The position numbers and the translations under genes were made by a program. 60,000 bases of DNA from Symsagittifera roscoffensis (Eukaryota > Xenacoelomorpha > Acoela > Convolutidae): positions 23,693,547 to 23,753,546 of the forward strand of contig NC_087067.1 of the NCBI RefSeq assembly GCF_963678635.1, given 5' to 3'. The notes under the pieces were generated by a model. It saw nothing but the letters and a program-made list of their open reading frames with translations, searched no databases and was not told the DNA's origin. Of the stretch, positions 46,501 to 55,559 are shown piece after piece; position 1 is the first letter of the stretch; each line of letters starts with the position of its first letter.

Positions 46501-49500
46501 CACAAGAGTTCTTTCAATTTGAAAAACTTCATTGACTACATCTTTTTTGATACATCTAGTTCAATTGGAGAAAATGATAAATTTAAAAAATTTTTCCGCT
46601 GGTAAGAAACGAATTTTAAATTTCCAATTGCAATTGAAAATCTTGAACACGACAAAAATTAGCTCTTTAAAGTGCAAAAAAAGGCAGAAATAAGCCACGA
46701 TATAGTAAAAAAAAATCGGATACGTCTCGGATTAGAACCTACGATCTACGGCGACCTAGAGATTATGAATCTCTCGCACCAACCACTCAGCCACGGACGC
46801 TTAATGGAAAACAAACACTAGCCACAAATAAATCAACGAACAGATGCTATGAAATTTCCAATGCTACAGTGAAATTTCCATAAAAGTGAACACTTTTACT
46901 TGCTAGTTAAGTTAGAAAAAAGGAAAGTTCATAGTATTACACTACGCTGATCGCCAGTGTAAAAAAAAACTCAAATAACTAAAACGTAAATGTGAACATT
47001 TTAAAGCACAAAACTCAACAAATAAAAGATTAGTTGCTTCGTTCATGCGCACTTAACAAGCTCTGCTTCCCTGTTGATTTTATCTAGCAAAGAAAAACTT
47101 CAATTCGTTCGATCAGAGTTGAAGATTGGCAAAATTTCACTTCGCGTATACTTGGCAAAATATCATAGATGACGCCAATGGATTTAAGTTATTGTGCGCT
47201 TCTCCACTACATACAAAACCTGTGATACAGAGAAAGACTAATCAGAAAGATTCAAGAAAAAATATTTATGGCATCACTTGCGAGACAGCAGAAAAAATCA
47301 CAGGAGCTACCGGAAAAAAATAAAATGAAAGCTACTGAGTCGAACCAAATTGGGGAAAAGTTTCAAAAACATTGAGTTTGTAAATTTGAAAATCATTAAT
47401 CATTTTGTTTTCACTTAAACCTATAAGTTTGGCTAGATCGAGTCAAATTCAATGTGAATTACTATATTTTGAAACTCATTTACGATCCTCTTACAAAAAA
47501 CAAACGCATTTCCGACATTCAAACGCCGCATTACGAGGCAACTAAGCTGATATAACATAGTCAAAACCAATAAAGTCGCGGAAATCTTTGAAGCGGAAAA
47601 AATACAAAAAACGATAAGGAAACTATACAAACTCATAGCTAAAAATTCGAAAAACATCAAAATAGACCGAAGAACTTGTTTTGACCGAAGAACTTGAAAT
47701 GAAATACAAGAAAACACACATGCTTTGGTAAGCAAGTCGATAAACATAAGCAGATTACAAGACACCCGCTCCGCCAAATGCAATAGAAAAAAAAACAAAT
47801 TCAAAAAGGATATAATTTCGTTTTTTACATCTCCGCGCAAAAGTACAAGTAGATTGCACGACACCTGCTCTTGCAAGTGCAATGAAATAAATTAAAAGTT
47901 TCAAAAAAGAAATGATTTCATTTTTTAAGCTCCACACAATAGTAAAAAGGGGTGTTTCTCGCATTGGAACGCGTTGATACCAACAAACATATAGGCTCAA
48001 TGGAAATTCAAAAACAGGCGATGCAACTCAAAAGTAGAAAATGGGGGAGGCCAGAATGTCGGAAAAAATCATCTAAAAAACCATCAAACGTTTGTCTCGA
48101 AGATCTTCAAATTGAGGATCATACTTCTCCAAACTCAATCAACAGCGTTAAGTTAAGATTCAAAAAATTATCGAGCGCCACGCAAGCCGACAAAAATTGA
48201 GTAGACGATCGTTGAGCCGAGAACTAAAATACCATAAAACATTTTGGGCTAGTAATTGCCAACACGAAAATTCACATCCTTTCAAAACACAAAAAGTTGA
48301 TTTGTCCTTAAAAGGCCCAAAACAAGGTGACTAAGCCGATATTATATTTGACGAACTATTTTAGCCGAACCTAATTATGGAATGCTTGAGATGGTTATTT
48401 AGATTTTACCAAAATTTCTCGGTAGATTAGAATCGTTACTACTAGAGGAAGTAAATATAACTAAAACAATAGGAAAATAAACCGAAATAAGTAGAGCCGA
48501 CCCCAGCACCGGAAGTCTACAGGAAAACTTTCCTCACCGACAAAAATTAATATGCAACTCTTCGCGTGCAGCCAAGTCACATATGCAGGCAAAACAAGTC
48601 ATTCATTTGTTTAATTATGACAAAAAGGGGTTTCATAGAAATAACTTTTCGCGCCACTGTAATCAAAGTTAGCGGGGAAGAGTCTAGTACACAGTTGCAA
48701 CACCCTTGCTTACCGCAAGGGTAATGATTTCGATTACAAAATAGTGAAATATGAGGCTTTAATCATTCCAAAGTTACAATTGTCAAACCTCCGTTACAAA
48801 GCTCACGGTCACTGATGTCTTTCAGATGGTACTTAAAAAATTTCGCAGAAATTCTTTAACAAAAGTTGGCCATTGTCTAACAAAAACTAGGCCGAGCACA
48901 AATATAACGTCTTTTCCTTTGGCCAAATACGATAGCCTGTATTTAAATATTCTCATCAACAATTGTATTAAAGGGGTCGATTTAAAAGGATAAAATGCAT
49001 TAAACTGAACAAAGAAATTTACACAGAGACCAAGCTGCATTTCGCAAAAACCAGTGAGAACATGACAAAAAGCAGCTCTACAAAATCTAATAAGAAAAAG
49101 TAGAAATAAGCCTCGAATTAGGTTAAATTCCTCGACGTCTCGGATTCAATCTGCAACCTAGAGATTATGAGTCTCACGCACTAACCACTCAGCCACGGAG
49201 GCTTAATAAATCACGAACACTAGCCACTATAAAGCAGAGAACAGATACTAAAACTAAGAAATTTCCAATGCTACAGATCGTGATTATAAGTCAACACTTT
49301 TAATGGACACTTTTATTTGCGAGTTAGGTTAGAAAAAAAGAAGCTTCATAATAATACAGTGATGCTCGCAAGTGTAAACACAAAAAAGTGCAATATAATC
49401 GGAAAGTAAGTGATATCGTATCATAACACAAGCGATTGCTTGTAATTAACTTGACCAGTGCGTTGATAAATGAAAATTGTCCATAAAAGATTTTTTCTTG

Positions 49501-50131
49501 AACAAGCATTTCCGATTTGTTTTTTGTTTTTTCTACTTTGCAGTCAGTCACTATTAGATTTTGTCTCCGATTATTGGTAACTTGAAGTTAATTTCGAGAC
49601 AATTACTAACCGTGATGCTAAAAACAGGACATTTCATTTTGTTCATAGCTGTGCGCACAAACTTGGTTGCGACCGAGTTGGCCGCGTTCTCCGGATAATC
49701 CAGCGATGGCGTCATCAGAGGTATGTATCCGGGGTCCGGTTGGACCAAAGGTCGATCTCGGTAGTCGCGTTGCCAGATCCGGTTCTACAAAAGAGTTCAG
49801 AAAAATCATATCATACTCATGTAATCCCGTTAGTACATAATTTATTTCGTTCATCGACGTTTAGTTTGTTAAATTTGATAAAAATTCGAGAAAGAATCCC
49901 AACCTCTATCATATTGATCATTGACGCATTATAATCCACGGACTTTCTTGTAAAAGGCTTTTTCGCAGCCAGAAGTTCCTCTGGTGTTAATCCTGTATTG
50001 GTAAAAATGGGACCAGGTGGCATTCTGCTGCGCAATACAGATTGTTGAAGCAGGGCAAGTTTGGCAGCATTGTTGTAACTATTTGAATTCTGTGCCTGGT
50101 GATGTATATGATGTTGAACATCCGTCGCCAT
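31595..50131 (-). CDS. WDR33: WDR33, CPSF subunit of pre-mRNA 3'-end processing, 10 coding exons, 761 aa
   Basis: Coding exons in order: 50131-49904, 49784-49611, 41675-41580, 40992-40841, 40354-40257, 39009-38728, 38255-38177, 34142-33892, 33600-33429 and 32348-31595. Every junction is GT/AG and all phases agree (2286 nt). WDR33 with CPSF30 binds the AAUAAA signal within CPSF. The N-terminal segment ([20 protein letters not shown]) precedes a seven-blade WD40 propeller at about residues 130-420 with near-identical family phrases ([83 protein letters not shown]). The C-terminus (about 510-761) is rich in Arg-Asp/Glu and Pro-Pro instead of the long collagen-like region of vertebrate WDR33, which is why the protein is shorter. 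An acceptor-like GGTTACAG just before the ATG (50143) suggests a 5' UTR intron. Intron 2 is 7.9 kb. Weakest junction: the GTCACA donor of exon 9. Confidence 0.93.
32480..32570 (+). repeat. Repeat family R2, partial copy in WDR33 intron 9
   Basis: ACTAACCCTTTTAGAGAAAA, CTGGGAATTCTCAAAATC and AAGTCGATATT match the 34.4-kb and 29.4-kb copies in order. Confidence 0.45.
32641..32733 (+). repeat. Short direct repeat in WDR33 intron 9
   Basis: The phrase CGGGAACTAATTTTGTGAC, followed by TTTTTCTTGGGCYGAGT, occurs twice in near-perfect form (about 32646-32682 and 32693-32729). Confidence 0.7.
34430..34525 (+). repeat. Repeat family R2, partial copy in WDR33 intron 7
   Basis: CCCAGATTGAGAAAACACTG, GCTGGGAATTTTAAAAATTA, AATCCATTTTCGAAACTA and AAGTCGATCTCGTTTTTT follow in the family order. 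Confidence 0.5.
34990..35170 (-). repeat. tRNA-headed SINE-like repeat in WDR33 intron 7
   Basis: On the minus strand a tRNA-like head (35168-35088) has an A-box-like AGTGGCACAATAGATTAG, a 5-bp anticodon-type stem GGAAA-acgtgag-TTTCC, and a B-box-like TAGTTCAATTCCC. The body to the left carries GCTTGTGTTTGCGAAGTGCA, a form of the GCGAAGYGCAGCTT phrase found beside the other tRNA-headed copies. The loop position before the GTG triplet is C rather than U, so this is not a functional tRNA. Confidence 0.5.
35620..35765 (+). repeat. Repeat family R2, copy in WDR33 intron 7
   Basis: GATCAAGTTTTTCGTGATCT, then TTTTGCTGTTCGATGGTGAA and GTTTGCCCTCCTTTTAAC match 29440-29525 closely. Confidence 0.6.
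36090..36310 (-). repeat. tRNA-headed SINE-like repeat, weak copy
   Basis: The body phrase GCTTGAGTTTGCGAAGCGCA (minus strand, about 36105-36125) and AGAGCTC match other copies. The head region (36300-36240) has CGTGAGACTCCTAATCAAC, resembling an anticodon arm, but no B box is recognisable. Confidence 0.35.
36311..37660. other. Intron 7 sequence of WDR33 without further features
   Basis: A+T-rich with many TTTTTGAGAAAAA-type runs. At 37517-37580 a TTAGGTTAGAAAAAAAACTC phrase followed by AATAATACACTACGCT also occurs upstream of the SINE-like copies at 46.9 and 49.3 kb. Confidence 0.4.
37665..38055 (+). mobile_element. hAT-type MITE, 391 bp, perfect 8-bp target duplication
   Basis: Termini CAGGGGTGGATCT and AAATCCACCCCTG are inverted repeats. 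The element is flanked on both sides by AACAACAC (37657-37664 and 38056-38063), a perfect 8-bp duplication as hAT transposases make. There is an internal duplication of AAAATTTTGTCGGCC, and it has no coding capacity. It lies in WDR33 intron 7, 122 bases from the exon 7 donor. Confidence 0.88.
41225..41417 (+). mobile_element. hAT-type MITE fragment in WDR33 intron 3
   Basis: TTTGGCGCC with a long C-run, AAGGCGCCTATAGAAAAAAT, CAGCCGAAAATGGAGATC, AAAAGTACCAAAGGGGGAG and a right end CCCCCTTAATCCACT match the other hAT MITE copies in order. The left terminus is missing and the right terminus is eroded. Confidence 0.6.
42256..42450 (-). repeat. Family R1 element, inverted partial copy
   Basis: Read on the plus strand it gives TTGTTCAGACCATTTGAAAA, CAAGCAAAATCAGCTACCAC, GAGTTGAGTGATATATCAT and GGTGTCGAGAAAAATTGG, the reverse complement of the right half of the element at 50161-50671. 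Confidence 0.6.
43007..43733. mobile_element. Foldback element: 307-bp inverted arms, 113-bp spacer
   Basis: The arm 43007-43313 is the reverse complement of 43427-43733 with few mismatches, from AGTGCTGATTTAAATTAACC at the outer end to AGTATATTCTCCA at the inner end. The arms are equal in length. There is no open frame of note beyond 43344-43589, which is an arm artefact. It lies inside WDR33 intron 2, so the pre-mRNA could fold into a very long hairpin. No clear target duplication is visible (left flank GTCTTAGT, right flank GTACTTAC). Confidence 0.9.
44101..44846 (+). repeat. Recent tandem duplication, 2 x 373 bp
   Basis: Units 44101-44473 and 44474-44846 start with GCGGCAAAATGGAGCAAC and differ at only about seven positions by eye (roughly 98% identical). 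Each unit contains the same 62-codon frame starting ATGGAGCAAC (44109-44297 and 44482-44670; proteins differ at one residue) and the perfect palindrome GCGAAGCGCTTCGC. The frame is probably incidental, since the unit also carries phrases of the nearby SINE-like repeats (CATCACTTGCGA). It lies within WDR33 intron 2. Confidence 0.88.
46690..46970 (-). repeat. tRNA-headed SINE-like repeat, copy A
   Basis: The minus-strand head (46800-46723) reads CGTCCGTGGCTGAGTGG (A box), an AGAGA-ttcataa-TCTCT stem-loop with a CAT triplet in the anticodon position, and GTAGGTTCTAATCC (B box with one change). The flank to the right (ACAAACACTAGCCAC, GAAATTTCCAATGCTACAG, AAGTTAGAAAAAAGG) and the body to the left (AGAAATAAGCC, AGAGCT) are shared with copy B at 49.0-49.4 kb. 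Confidence 0.65.
47753..47950 (+). repeat. Tandem duplication of about 97 bp in WDR33 intron 2
   Basis: Two units start AGATTRCAMGACACCYGCTC (47753 and 47850) and continue through GCAATRRAA, TTCAAAAARG, ATTTCRTTTTTTA and CYCCRCRCAA in the same order. The minus-strand frame at 47433-47882 spans the units and appears to be an artefact of the repeat. Confidence 0.6.
48702..48722. repeat. Perfect 8-bp hairpin
   Basis: ACCCTTGC-ttacc-GCAAGGGT is preceded by GTTGCAAC. A decayed relative occurs near 37620 (TTGCAACCCCCATGC-taaca-GCAAGGGT). Both lie in WDR33 introns. Confidence 0.5.
49020..49380 (-). repeat. tRNA-headed SINE-like repeat, copy B
   Basis: The minus-strand head (49202-49133) reads GCCTCCGTGGCTGAGTGG, GTTAGTGCG, a GAGA-ctcataa-TCTC arm with a CAT triplet, and GCAGATTGAATCC (B-box-like). 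It resembles an elongator tRNA-Met. The body continues left with AGAAATAAGCCTCG, AGAGCTGC and GCGAAATGCAGCTTGG. The right flank is shared with copy A, and the two copies appear about 70-75% alike by eye. Confidence 0.65.
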
Positions 50132-50160
50132 TTACAAATCTGCTGTAACCAAAATAATAA

Positions 50161-50671
50161 CAAGGATAGCCGGTACTGTGCAAGTAGCACAGAATGTTCC
50201 GACCAGTCTTCAAAAAACAGTAAAATGTTTTCTCAATTTGGTGTCGTTTACTTCTGCATGTTGTGATAAAAATCGGAACATAAAATTAAAACTTAAGCAT
50301 ATTTGAGAGTGACATAAGTCAATTGAAAAAAAAAATTTCAAAAGTTTTTGATTCCCAAAATTGCGCTAAAAACCTCCAAAAGCTACCTTTACTAGAGTAA
50401 AACTAAGTTTTCACGGCTTAAGTTAAGCTTAATTAAACTATTGTAATTACTTACTACCCTACTAATTAGCTCGAAATTAGGAAAATCCCAAATTTCAAAC
50501 CGGTTTTTCTCGACACGATTGAATAAAATTAAAGATTGAAAGAGCTTTAATATTATATATCACTCAACCCTGTCCGATGAATTTTGTGGTAGCTGATTTT
50601 GCGTGGAAAACCAAAACAAAAAACACACCAGAATACAAAGTTCCTCCCCATTTTCAATGGTCGGAACAATA
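50161..50671 (+). repeat. Family R1 element, copy 2, just upstream of the WDR33 start codon
   Basis: It starts CAAGGATAGCCGGTACTGTG with the hairpin CTGTGC-aagta-GCACAG (50176-50192) and TGTTCCGACCA, and ends ATGGTCGGAACA. Landmarks match 14801-15421 throughout. It begins 30 bases before the WDR33 ATG, so it lies in the 5' UTR intron or promoter of that gene. Confidence 0.65.
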
Positions 50672-50863
50672 AGATTATGTACCATAACTAGAGCTTGCTT
50701 TCAGAAACTATAAGCCACTCAATGAACAGGTACTATCAGTGCGACAAACAAACTTTCGATCTAATTTAAAATATTAAACTTATTATTTAGTGTGTTTTAT
50801 ATAATGATGTCTCAAATCTTGTGTGGAAGGCCTCCAATGGGAGGATTTTAGAAACAAGATTTT

Positions 50864-51505
50864 ATGACTGGATATTCGAGGTTTCATATATTCAAAGAAG
50901 CACCAACAAAGTACCTATTCCTTGCGGATTCCCAGGCGAGGTTGCTAGAAGCCGGAAACCTCAACATCTTTTCGCTCCCTGGGGCCAGCATCAGGCACTT
51001 ATACGACTATATTCAACCCGCAGGCCGCTTTGAAATCATCCTACTTTTCACTGGAGGAAACGACCTCTTTGACGGTTTCGAGCCCTCGTCGAAGACTCCG
51101 CAAAAAGTTGCGCAAGATCTGATAGAACTTGCTGATTTTGCTTGCCAGAGAACCCGCAGCAGCGTCTTTGCCCTGGGAATTCCTGAACGCGACAAAAAGA
51201 GAGAAAGAGCGAGTGTAACGAACGATATCGTCAAAGCAAGAGCAGAATGAATATCTCTCAGATTCAAACAAAAAGTTCAGTGTGAATATCAGAGTGTCAG
51301 CAGTTTCACGTCTGGCAGACGCTATTTCAAATTAGATAAAATTCACCTGAACAACGACGGTCTGAACAACGTCAAAAATCTAGTGAAAGAAAAAGTTTTG
51401 TATTCGAAATACAGAAAAGAATTGAACGACGCAGGAAACACGAAAGTTGTCAACTGCAAAACAAACAACTGCAACTGTAGCCATTTGTATCAACCACGCC
51501 AGTAG
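50864..51505 (+). pseudogene. LINE upstream ORF: SGNH/GDSL esterase, one premature stop
   Basis: The ATG at 50864 opens 213 codons to a TAG at 51503, interrupted only by a TGA at 51248. SGNH hydrolase blocks are all present: YLFLADSQARLL (nucleophile Ser), FSLPGASIRHL (block II Gly), ILLFTGGNDLF (block III Asn) and LDKIHLNNDG (catalytic Asp and His). Esterase domains are known in ORF1 of several CR1- and L2-clade LINEs, usually fused to the rest of ORF1; here the domain forms its own ORF upstream. The end is Cys-rich (NCKTNNCNC). Function in retrotransposition is uncertain (membrane or lipid interaction has been proposed for the family). Confidence 0.75.
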
Positions 51506-51534
51506 AACAGTTAGTATTTTTTAGAATTGATTTT

Positions 51535-51677
51535 CCAAAGGTACCCTTAGGCACCACCGGTCATTCAATACTAAAACAAGTCCCGAAGTTTTTTACCAAA
51601 GGTACCCTTAGGTACCACCGGAGAGAACTTGTGTCCCTGTCCTATTTCTTCCAAAGGTGCCCTTAGGCACCACCGGT
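51535..51677 (+). repeat. Three copies of a 26-27-base hairpin unit between two LINE ORFs
   Basis: Units at 51535-51561, 51596-51621 and 51651-51677 read CCAAAGGTRCCCTTAGGYAC followed by CACCGG. Each holds a 6-bp stem around CTTA. Copy 2 pairs GGTACC with GGTACC and copy 3 pairs GGTGCC with GGCACC, a compensatory A-T to G-C change; copy 1 is the intermediate. The spacing is 61 and 55 bases, and the last copy ends 23 bases before the ATG of ORF1. Confidence 0.85.
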
Positions 51678-51699
51678 TGAAATAAAAAACACCACCATA

Positions 51700-52488
51700 A
51701 TGGCGGAAAATACATGCAAAACTTGCAATAGCAATATAAATGCAAGAGAGCAATCTTTTGATTGCATAACCTGCGGATGTAGAATGCATCTGACAGCAAA
51801 GTGCACCAAACTTAGTAACAACGCATTGTCAGGTATAAAAGAATTAGGCATGAATATACTTTTACTGTGTAACACGTGCGTTTCGGCAAACCAACAAGAA
51901 AAAATAAAGTCACTACTGGCAAAACCAGACGCAGTAAAGAAGGAGAAACTTGAAAAAATGGAAAATGAGATGAAAGAACTTAAGGAGATAGTCTCGGAAT
52001 TTAAAAACACACTATCAAAACCAGCAAAACAAACAGAAATAAAACCAAATCAAAAGGAATCAAACTTAACCACATCGGACAAAAACAATAACAATAACCA
52101 GACATATATAAGGATAAGGATAAGAGGAGTGAAAGAGAGCGATGACAAGGATCCTAGAAAGCGCCAAGAACACGACTTCTCCGAAGTACGAAAAATCCTG
52201 ACTCATATGGAGGTTGAATGTAAATTCCACGATTTGATTAGACTAGGCCAAAGAGGTAATGATCGTGACAGAACGATACTTCTTCAACTGCCAAATGTAT
52301 GGTTGAAACGGTTGATCTTATCATTAGCACGAAAACTGAAAAACTATGGAGCTGCAGTGTTCATAAGCAATGAACTAACAAACGAAGAAGCCGCGATAGA
52401 AAACGAATCTTTAAACAAAAGAAGAGAACTTATAGATCAGGGGCAAAATGAGAAAGACTTTAGTCGAAGGGATGGCAAGCTACACTAA
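51700..52488 (+). CDS. LINE ORF1 protein: PHD-like zinc finger, coiled coil, RRM-like domain
   Basis: The intact frame of 262 codons starts with ATGGCGG. Residues 6-60 hold a C4HC3 PHD-like finger (CKTC, CITCGC, MHLTAKC, LLCNTC). Residues about 75-110 are a charged coiled coil (KKEKLEKMENEMKELKEIV). Residues about 140-262 match the RRM-like and C-terminal region of CR1/L2-type ORF1 (IRIRGVKESDDKD, DLIRLGQRGNDRDRTILLQL, KRRELIDQG, RRDGKLH), which binds RNA and acts as a chaperone. The frame ends right after DGKLH, where relatives usually continue a few residues (KLYVK-like). It is followed by a broken ORF2. Confidence 0.8.
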   Translation: MAENTCKTCNSNINAREQSFDCITCGCRMHLTAKCTKLSNNALSGIKELGMNILLLCNTCVSANQQEKIKSLLAKPDAVKKEKLEKMENEMKELKEIVSEFKNTLSKPAKQTEIKPNQKESNLTTSDKNNNNNQTYIRIRIRGVKESDDKDPRKRQEHDFSEVRKILTHMEVECKFHDLIRLGQRGNDRDRTILLQLPNVWLKRLILSLARKLKNYGAAVFISNELTNEEAAIENESLNKRRELIDQGQNEKDFSRRDGKLH

Positions 52489-52504
52489 AAAATGGAAACC
52501 AATG

Positions 52505-54832
52505 GATAGTGATATCGCCTAAATCTGAAACATCAGTCAACAATTGACTAAGACAAAAAGCTAATCTACTACTCTATAATGTCAGAAGCATCCGAAAGCC
52601 GTCCAATCTAACAACATCTACGATATGATTTGTCTAACAGGGACATGATGACAGGTATTAACTGAAAATGTGACGACAGGAGCAATAATTCTTGACAAAT
52701 TTAACATCTATAGGAATGACAGGCAAAGCGTTAACGGAAAATCAAAACACGGAGGTGTTATAATTGGGATAAACCACGAAATACCTCACTACTGCCTACC
52801 CTCAACTTTCAATGACTGCCTAATAGTCAAGCTCTTGATCAAAAACCCCGTCTTATAGCTTGCATATACTGTGCCCCCAAAGGAAGCGAATACCGCTGGT
52901 CGTCAAAAACCCTATTGAGTTTTCTACATTTTATTAGGCAAAAACAAATAGAATTAAATTTAAAAAACGTGATGACTACTGGAGACATCAACTTTGCTCA
53001 AACGGACTGGTCGACCCTAATCTCCTCTGATGAAGACGAGCAGGCCTTTCTGGACGCTCTTGCAGACCTTAACTTCGAACAAATGATAACGGGAAAAAAA
53101 GTACAACTAGACGTACGCGAAGACGCTTAAGAAAACATAAGCGAAGACTAAAAAGTATACAAAGAAAACTTATTTCTTGATGGTAACTTCTAAAAATTGC
53201 AAAAGTTCTTTAAAAGTATTCGAAAAACAGATACAATCCCATGTGAAGTCTACCTGGATGATCAAAGAGCTACATCAAATATCGATAAAGCCAATTTGTT
53301 TAATAAATACTTTCAGTCAGTTTTCAGCCACTCCCTCTATGTAGGCGAGAATAACCCTTCTCATGAATGTAAAATAGCGAATTTCCATTTTACCGCAACG
53401 GAAATCGAAAAAATCCTTAAAAACTTGGATATCAACAAAGCCAAAGGACCTGATAACCTAGGAAACATTCTTTTGAAAAAACTAAGCTGTTCTATCTCTA
53501 AATTTCTGTATCTACTTTTTAACACAATTGCGAATGAATGTGTTTTTCCGTCAACATGAAAAATAAGTGAAATTGTTCCAATCTTCAAAGAGGGAGACAA
53601 ACAACTTGTCTCAAACTACCGACCAATAAGTCTGCTAACGGTTATCTCAAAGGTGTTAGAAAAATTAATTTTCGATAAAATGATCAGTAAAATTCAGCAT
53701 CTCAAACTCACAACACGGCTTCCGACAAAAACGATCTACTGTTACAAACCTCATTGAGTATCTCCATGAGGTATATACTTACTATGATCATATCGAAACA
53801 AATTACCTGGCTTGCCTCTACTTAGATTTCCAAAAGGCATTCGACAAGGTGAACCCCGCAATGATAATTGAAAAAATTAAGAGCTTTGGTTTCACAGGAC
53901 TATGTCTGAAGCTACTAAAAAATTATCTAACAGATAGAAAACAAACCGTTCGCATTGGACAAGCAGTATTCGAGCCATTACCATTACACAGTGGTGTGCC
54001 TCAGGGGTCAATTCTCGGACCTTTGATGTTTATTCTCTATATAAATGACCTACCAGATTGTGCAATGTCAGCAAGTTTTGACTACACAGACGATTACAAA
54101 ATTGTTTGCAATGACCCATTAATTTTAAATATCGATGCAAAGAGAATTTGAAATTGGTGTGTGAAGAATTCTATTGCAGTAAATGTGTCAAAAACCAAAA
54201 ATCTCAGTGTGAAAGGAAATACAAAAGTTGAAGTAAATGGATCTGAAGAAACAGCAGAAATGAAAGATTTAGGTCTTATAATCACTAGCACATTAATTTG
54301 GACTGAAAATGCTACAAATAGATCTGCCAAAGCTCTGAAGGCATTATGCTCTGTGAAAAGAAACATCTCCAAAATAACAACAAAGGCCATGAAACTAAAA
54401 TCATACAAATCATATGTTGCACCTAATGTAAGTTATGGCTCATCATTATGGAAACCCTCAAAAAGAGATCTCAAAATAATTGAAAGTGTAAAAAAGAAAG
54501 CAACAGCATGGATAATGAGTCCAACTCAAGAATACACAGATCGATTGATTTCCCTTCATATCCTTCCTCTGTCACTTTATCATGAACTACACATTCCACT
54601 GCTAATGCACAAAATCCTAACTGGAAAAACTGACCTACAATAGAAAAAATCCATAAGTGTTAAGGAAAAAGGACAAACAAGATATGCGAGTATGAAAAAA
54701 TACGAAAGCAAACAATTTCGACTGCAAAAATCAGAATCTGGTTTTTTCCTGAGAGCCTGTAATATTACGAAGGCCTTGAATGAACACCTCAAAATTGATG
54801 TCATGGAGCACGAAAACATAAAAGAACTATAA
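52505..54832 (+). pseudogene. LINE ORF2: APE endonuclease and reverse transcriptase, disrupted
   Basis: Remnants in order: an endonuclease start (LLYNVRSI near 52580), KHGGVIIGI, and TTGDINFAQTDW (family form: GDFNxP.IDW). The RT domain follows: KAKGPDNLGNILLK, a nonsense TGA at 53557 in the position of a conserved Trp, IVPIFKEGDKQLVSNYRPIS, a frameshift near 53710, YLDFQKAFDKVNP, SGVPQGSILGPLMFILYIND, and a catalytic box reading YTDD in place of YADD. The C-terminal part (WTENATNRSAKALKALCSVK and KFL-like helices) continues with two further stops to a TAA at 54830. At least two frameshifts and several stops make it non-functional. Confidence 0.85.
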
Positions 54833-55559
54833 CGAATGTTTTCTGGAGATATTTTAAAGAGAAATTCAAAGAAAACGATCCATGCTCGTGGAGAATTTTT
54901 TTTTCGATTTTCTTTTTTTTAAGTAATCAGAAGGTCAAAAGTATCATACTAACCGAGGTTACAGTCAGTAGTCCCTTCATCACGTATTCCAGTAAAAATC
55001 CTTGGAATTTTCTAGATATGGAAGTGATAATGATAAAAGAAGATGACAAGTGTTTATTGACTGCCGATGCATGAACTGTAAAAACATTAGAAAACTAAAC
55101 TAAACTTTTGATTTGACAAAAACTGAAAGGGAGCTAACTCCCTTGGATTTACTTTTCCTAAATTCTTGTTTATTATCATTATTATTATTGCATCTAGGTA
55201 GGTAGGCATCGAGAAGAATGGTTCACAAAAAAAAAAGTTTCATCCACATCTGTATTTTTACTCGAAGGACTTTAAAAACTAAGTGACCGGAGAATAAGCT
55301 CGTCTCGAAACTCGTGAGCGCACTTCTCGGCTCATCTACAGTGTTCAATCAGGATTCAAGATGCAGAATGTACTACACGGCACCTAGAAAAGCCATAATG
55401 CAAAAGTCGTCAACTTGAGGTGTCTTTCCGATTACAGTCCCCAGCAAACTTTAGCCAATTTCGAAAATCCGACTGTGTTGTGGCTATAATTTGTATGTAA
55501 CAAGGCTGATGAAGCATTATATGGAATCGAGGTTTCGGAAAGCAAGCATAAGGATAGTT

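Larger units (their letters stand above)
50820..55195 (+). mobile_element. CR1/L2-like LINE, nearly full length, inactive
   Basis: Order: SGNH-esterase ORF (50864-51505), three hairpins (51535-51677), ORF1 with PHD-like finger, coiled coil and RRM-like part (51700-52488), then an APE-endonuclease/RT ORF with several disruptions (52505-54832) and a 3' UTR ending in TTATCATTATTATTATT (about 55165-55190), a microsatellite-like tail typical of CR1/L2 elements. The 5' edge near 50820 is set only by the end of the neighbouring R1 repeat at 50671. Confidence 0.8.

Noticed and set aside
47433-47882. 149-codon hydrophobic minus-strand frame
   Set aside because: It covers a 97-bp tandem duplication inside WDR33 intron 2 and its Leu/Phe/Ser content follows from poly-A/T runs.
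51571-52010. Minus-strand frames of 63-115 codons
   Set aside because: Antisense to the LINE ORF1 and its hairpin region.
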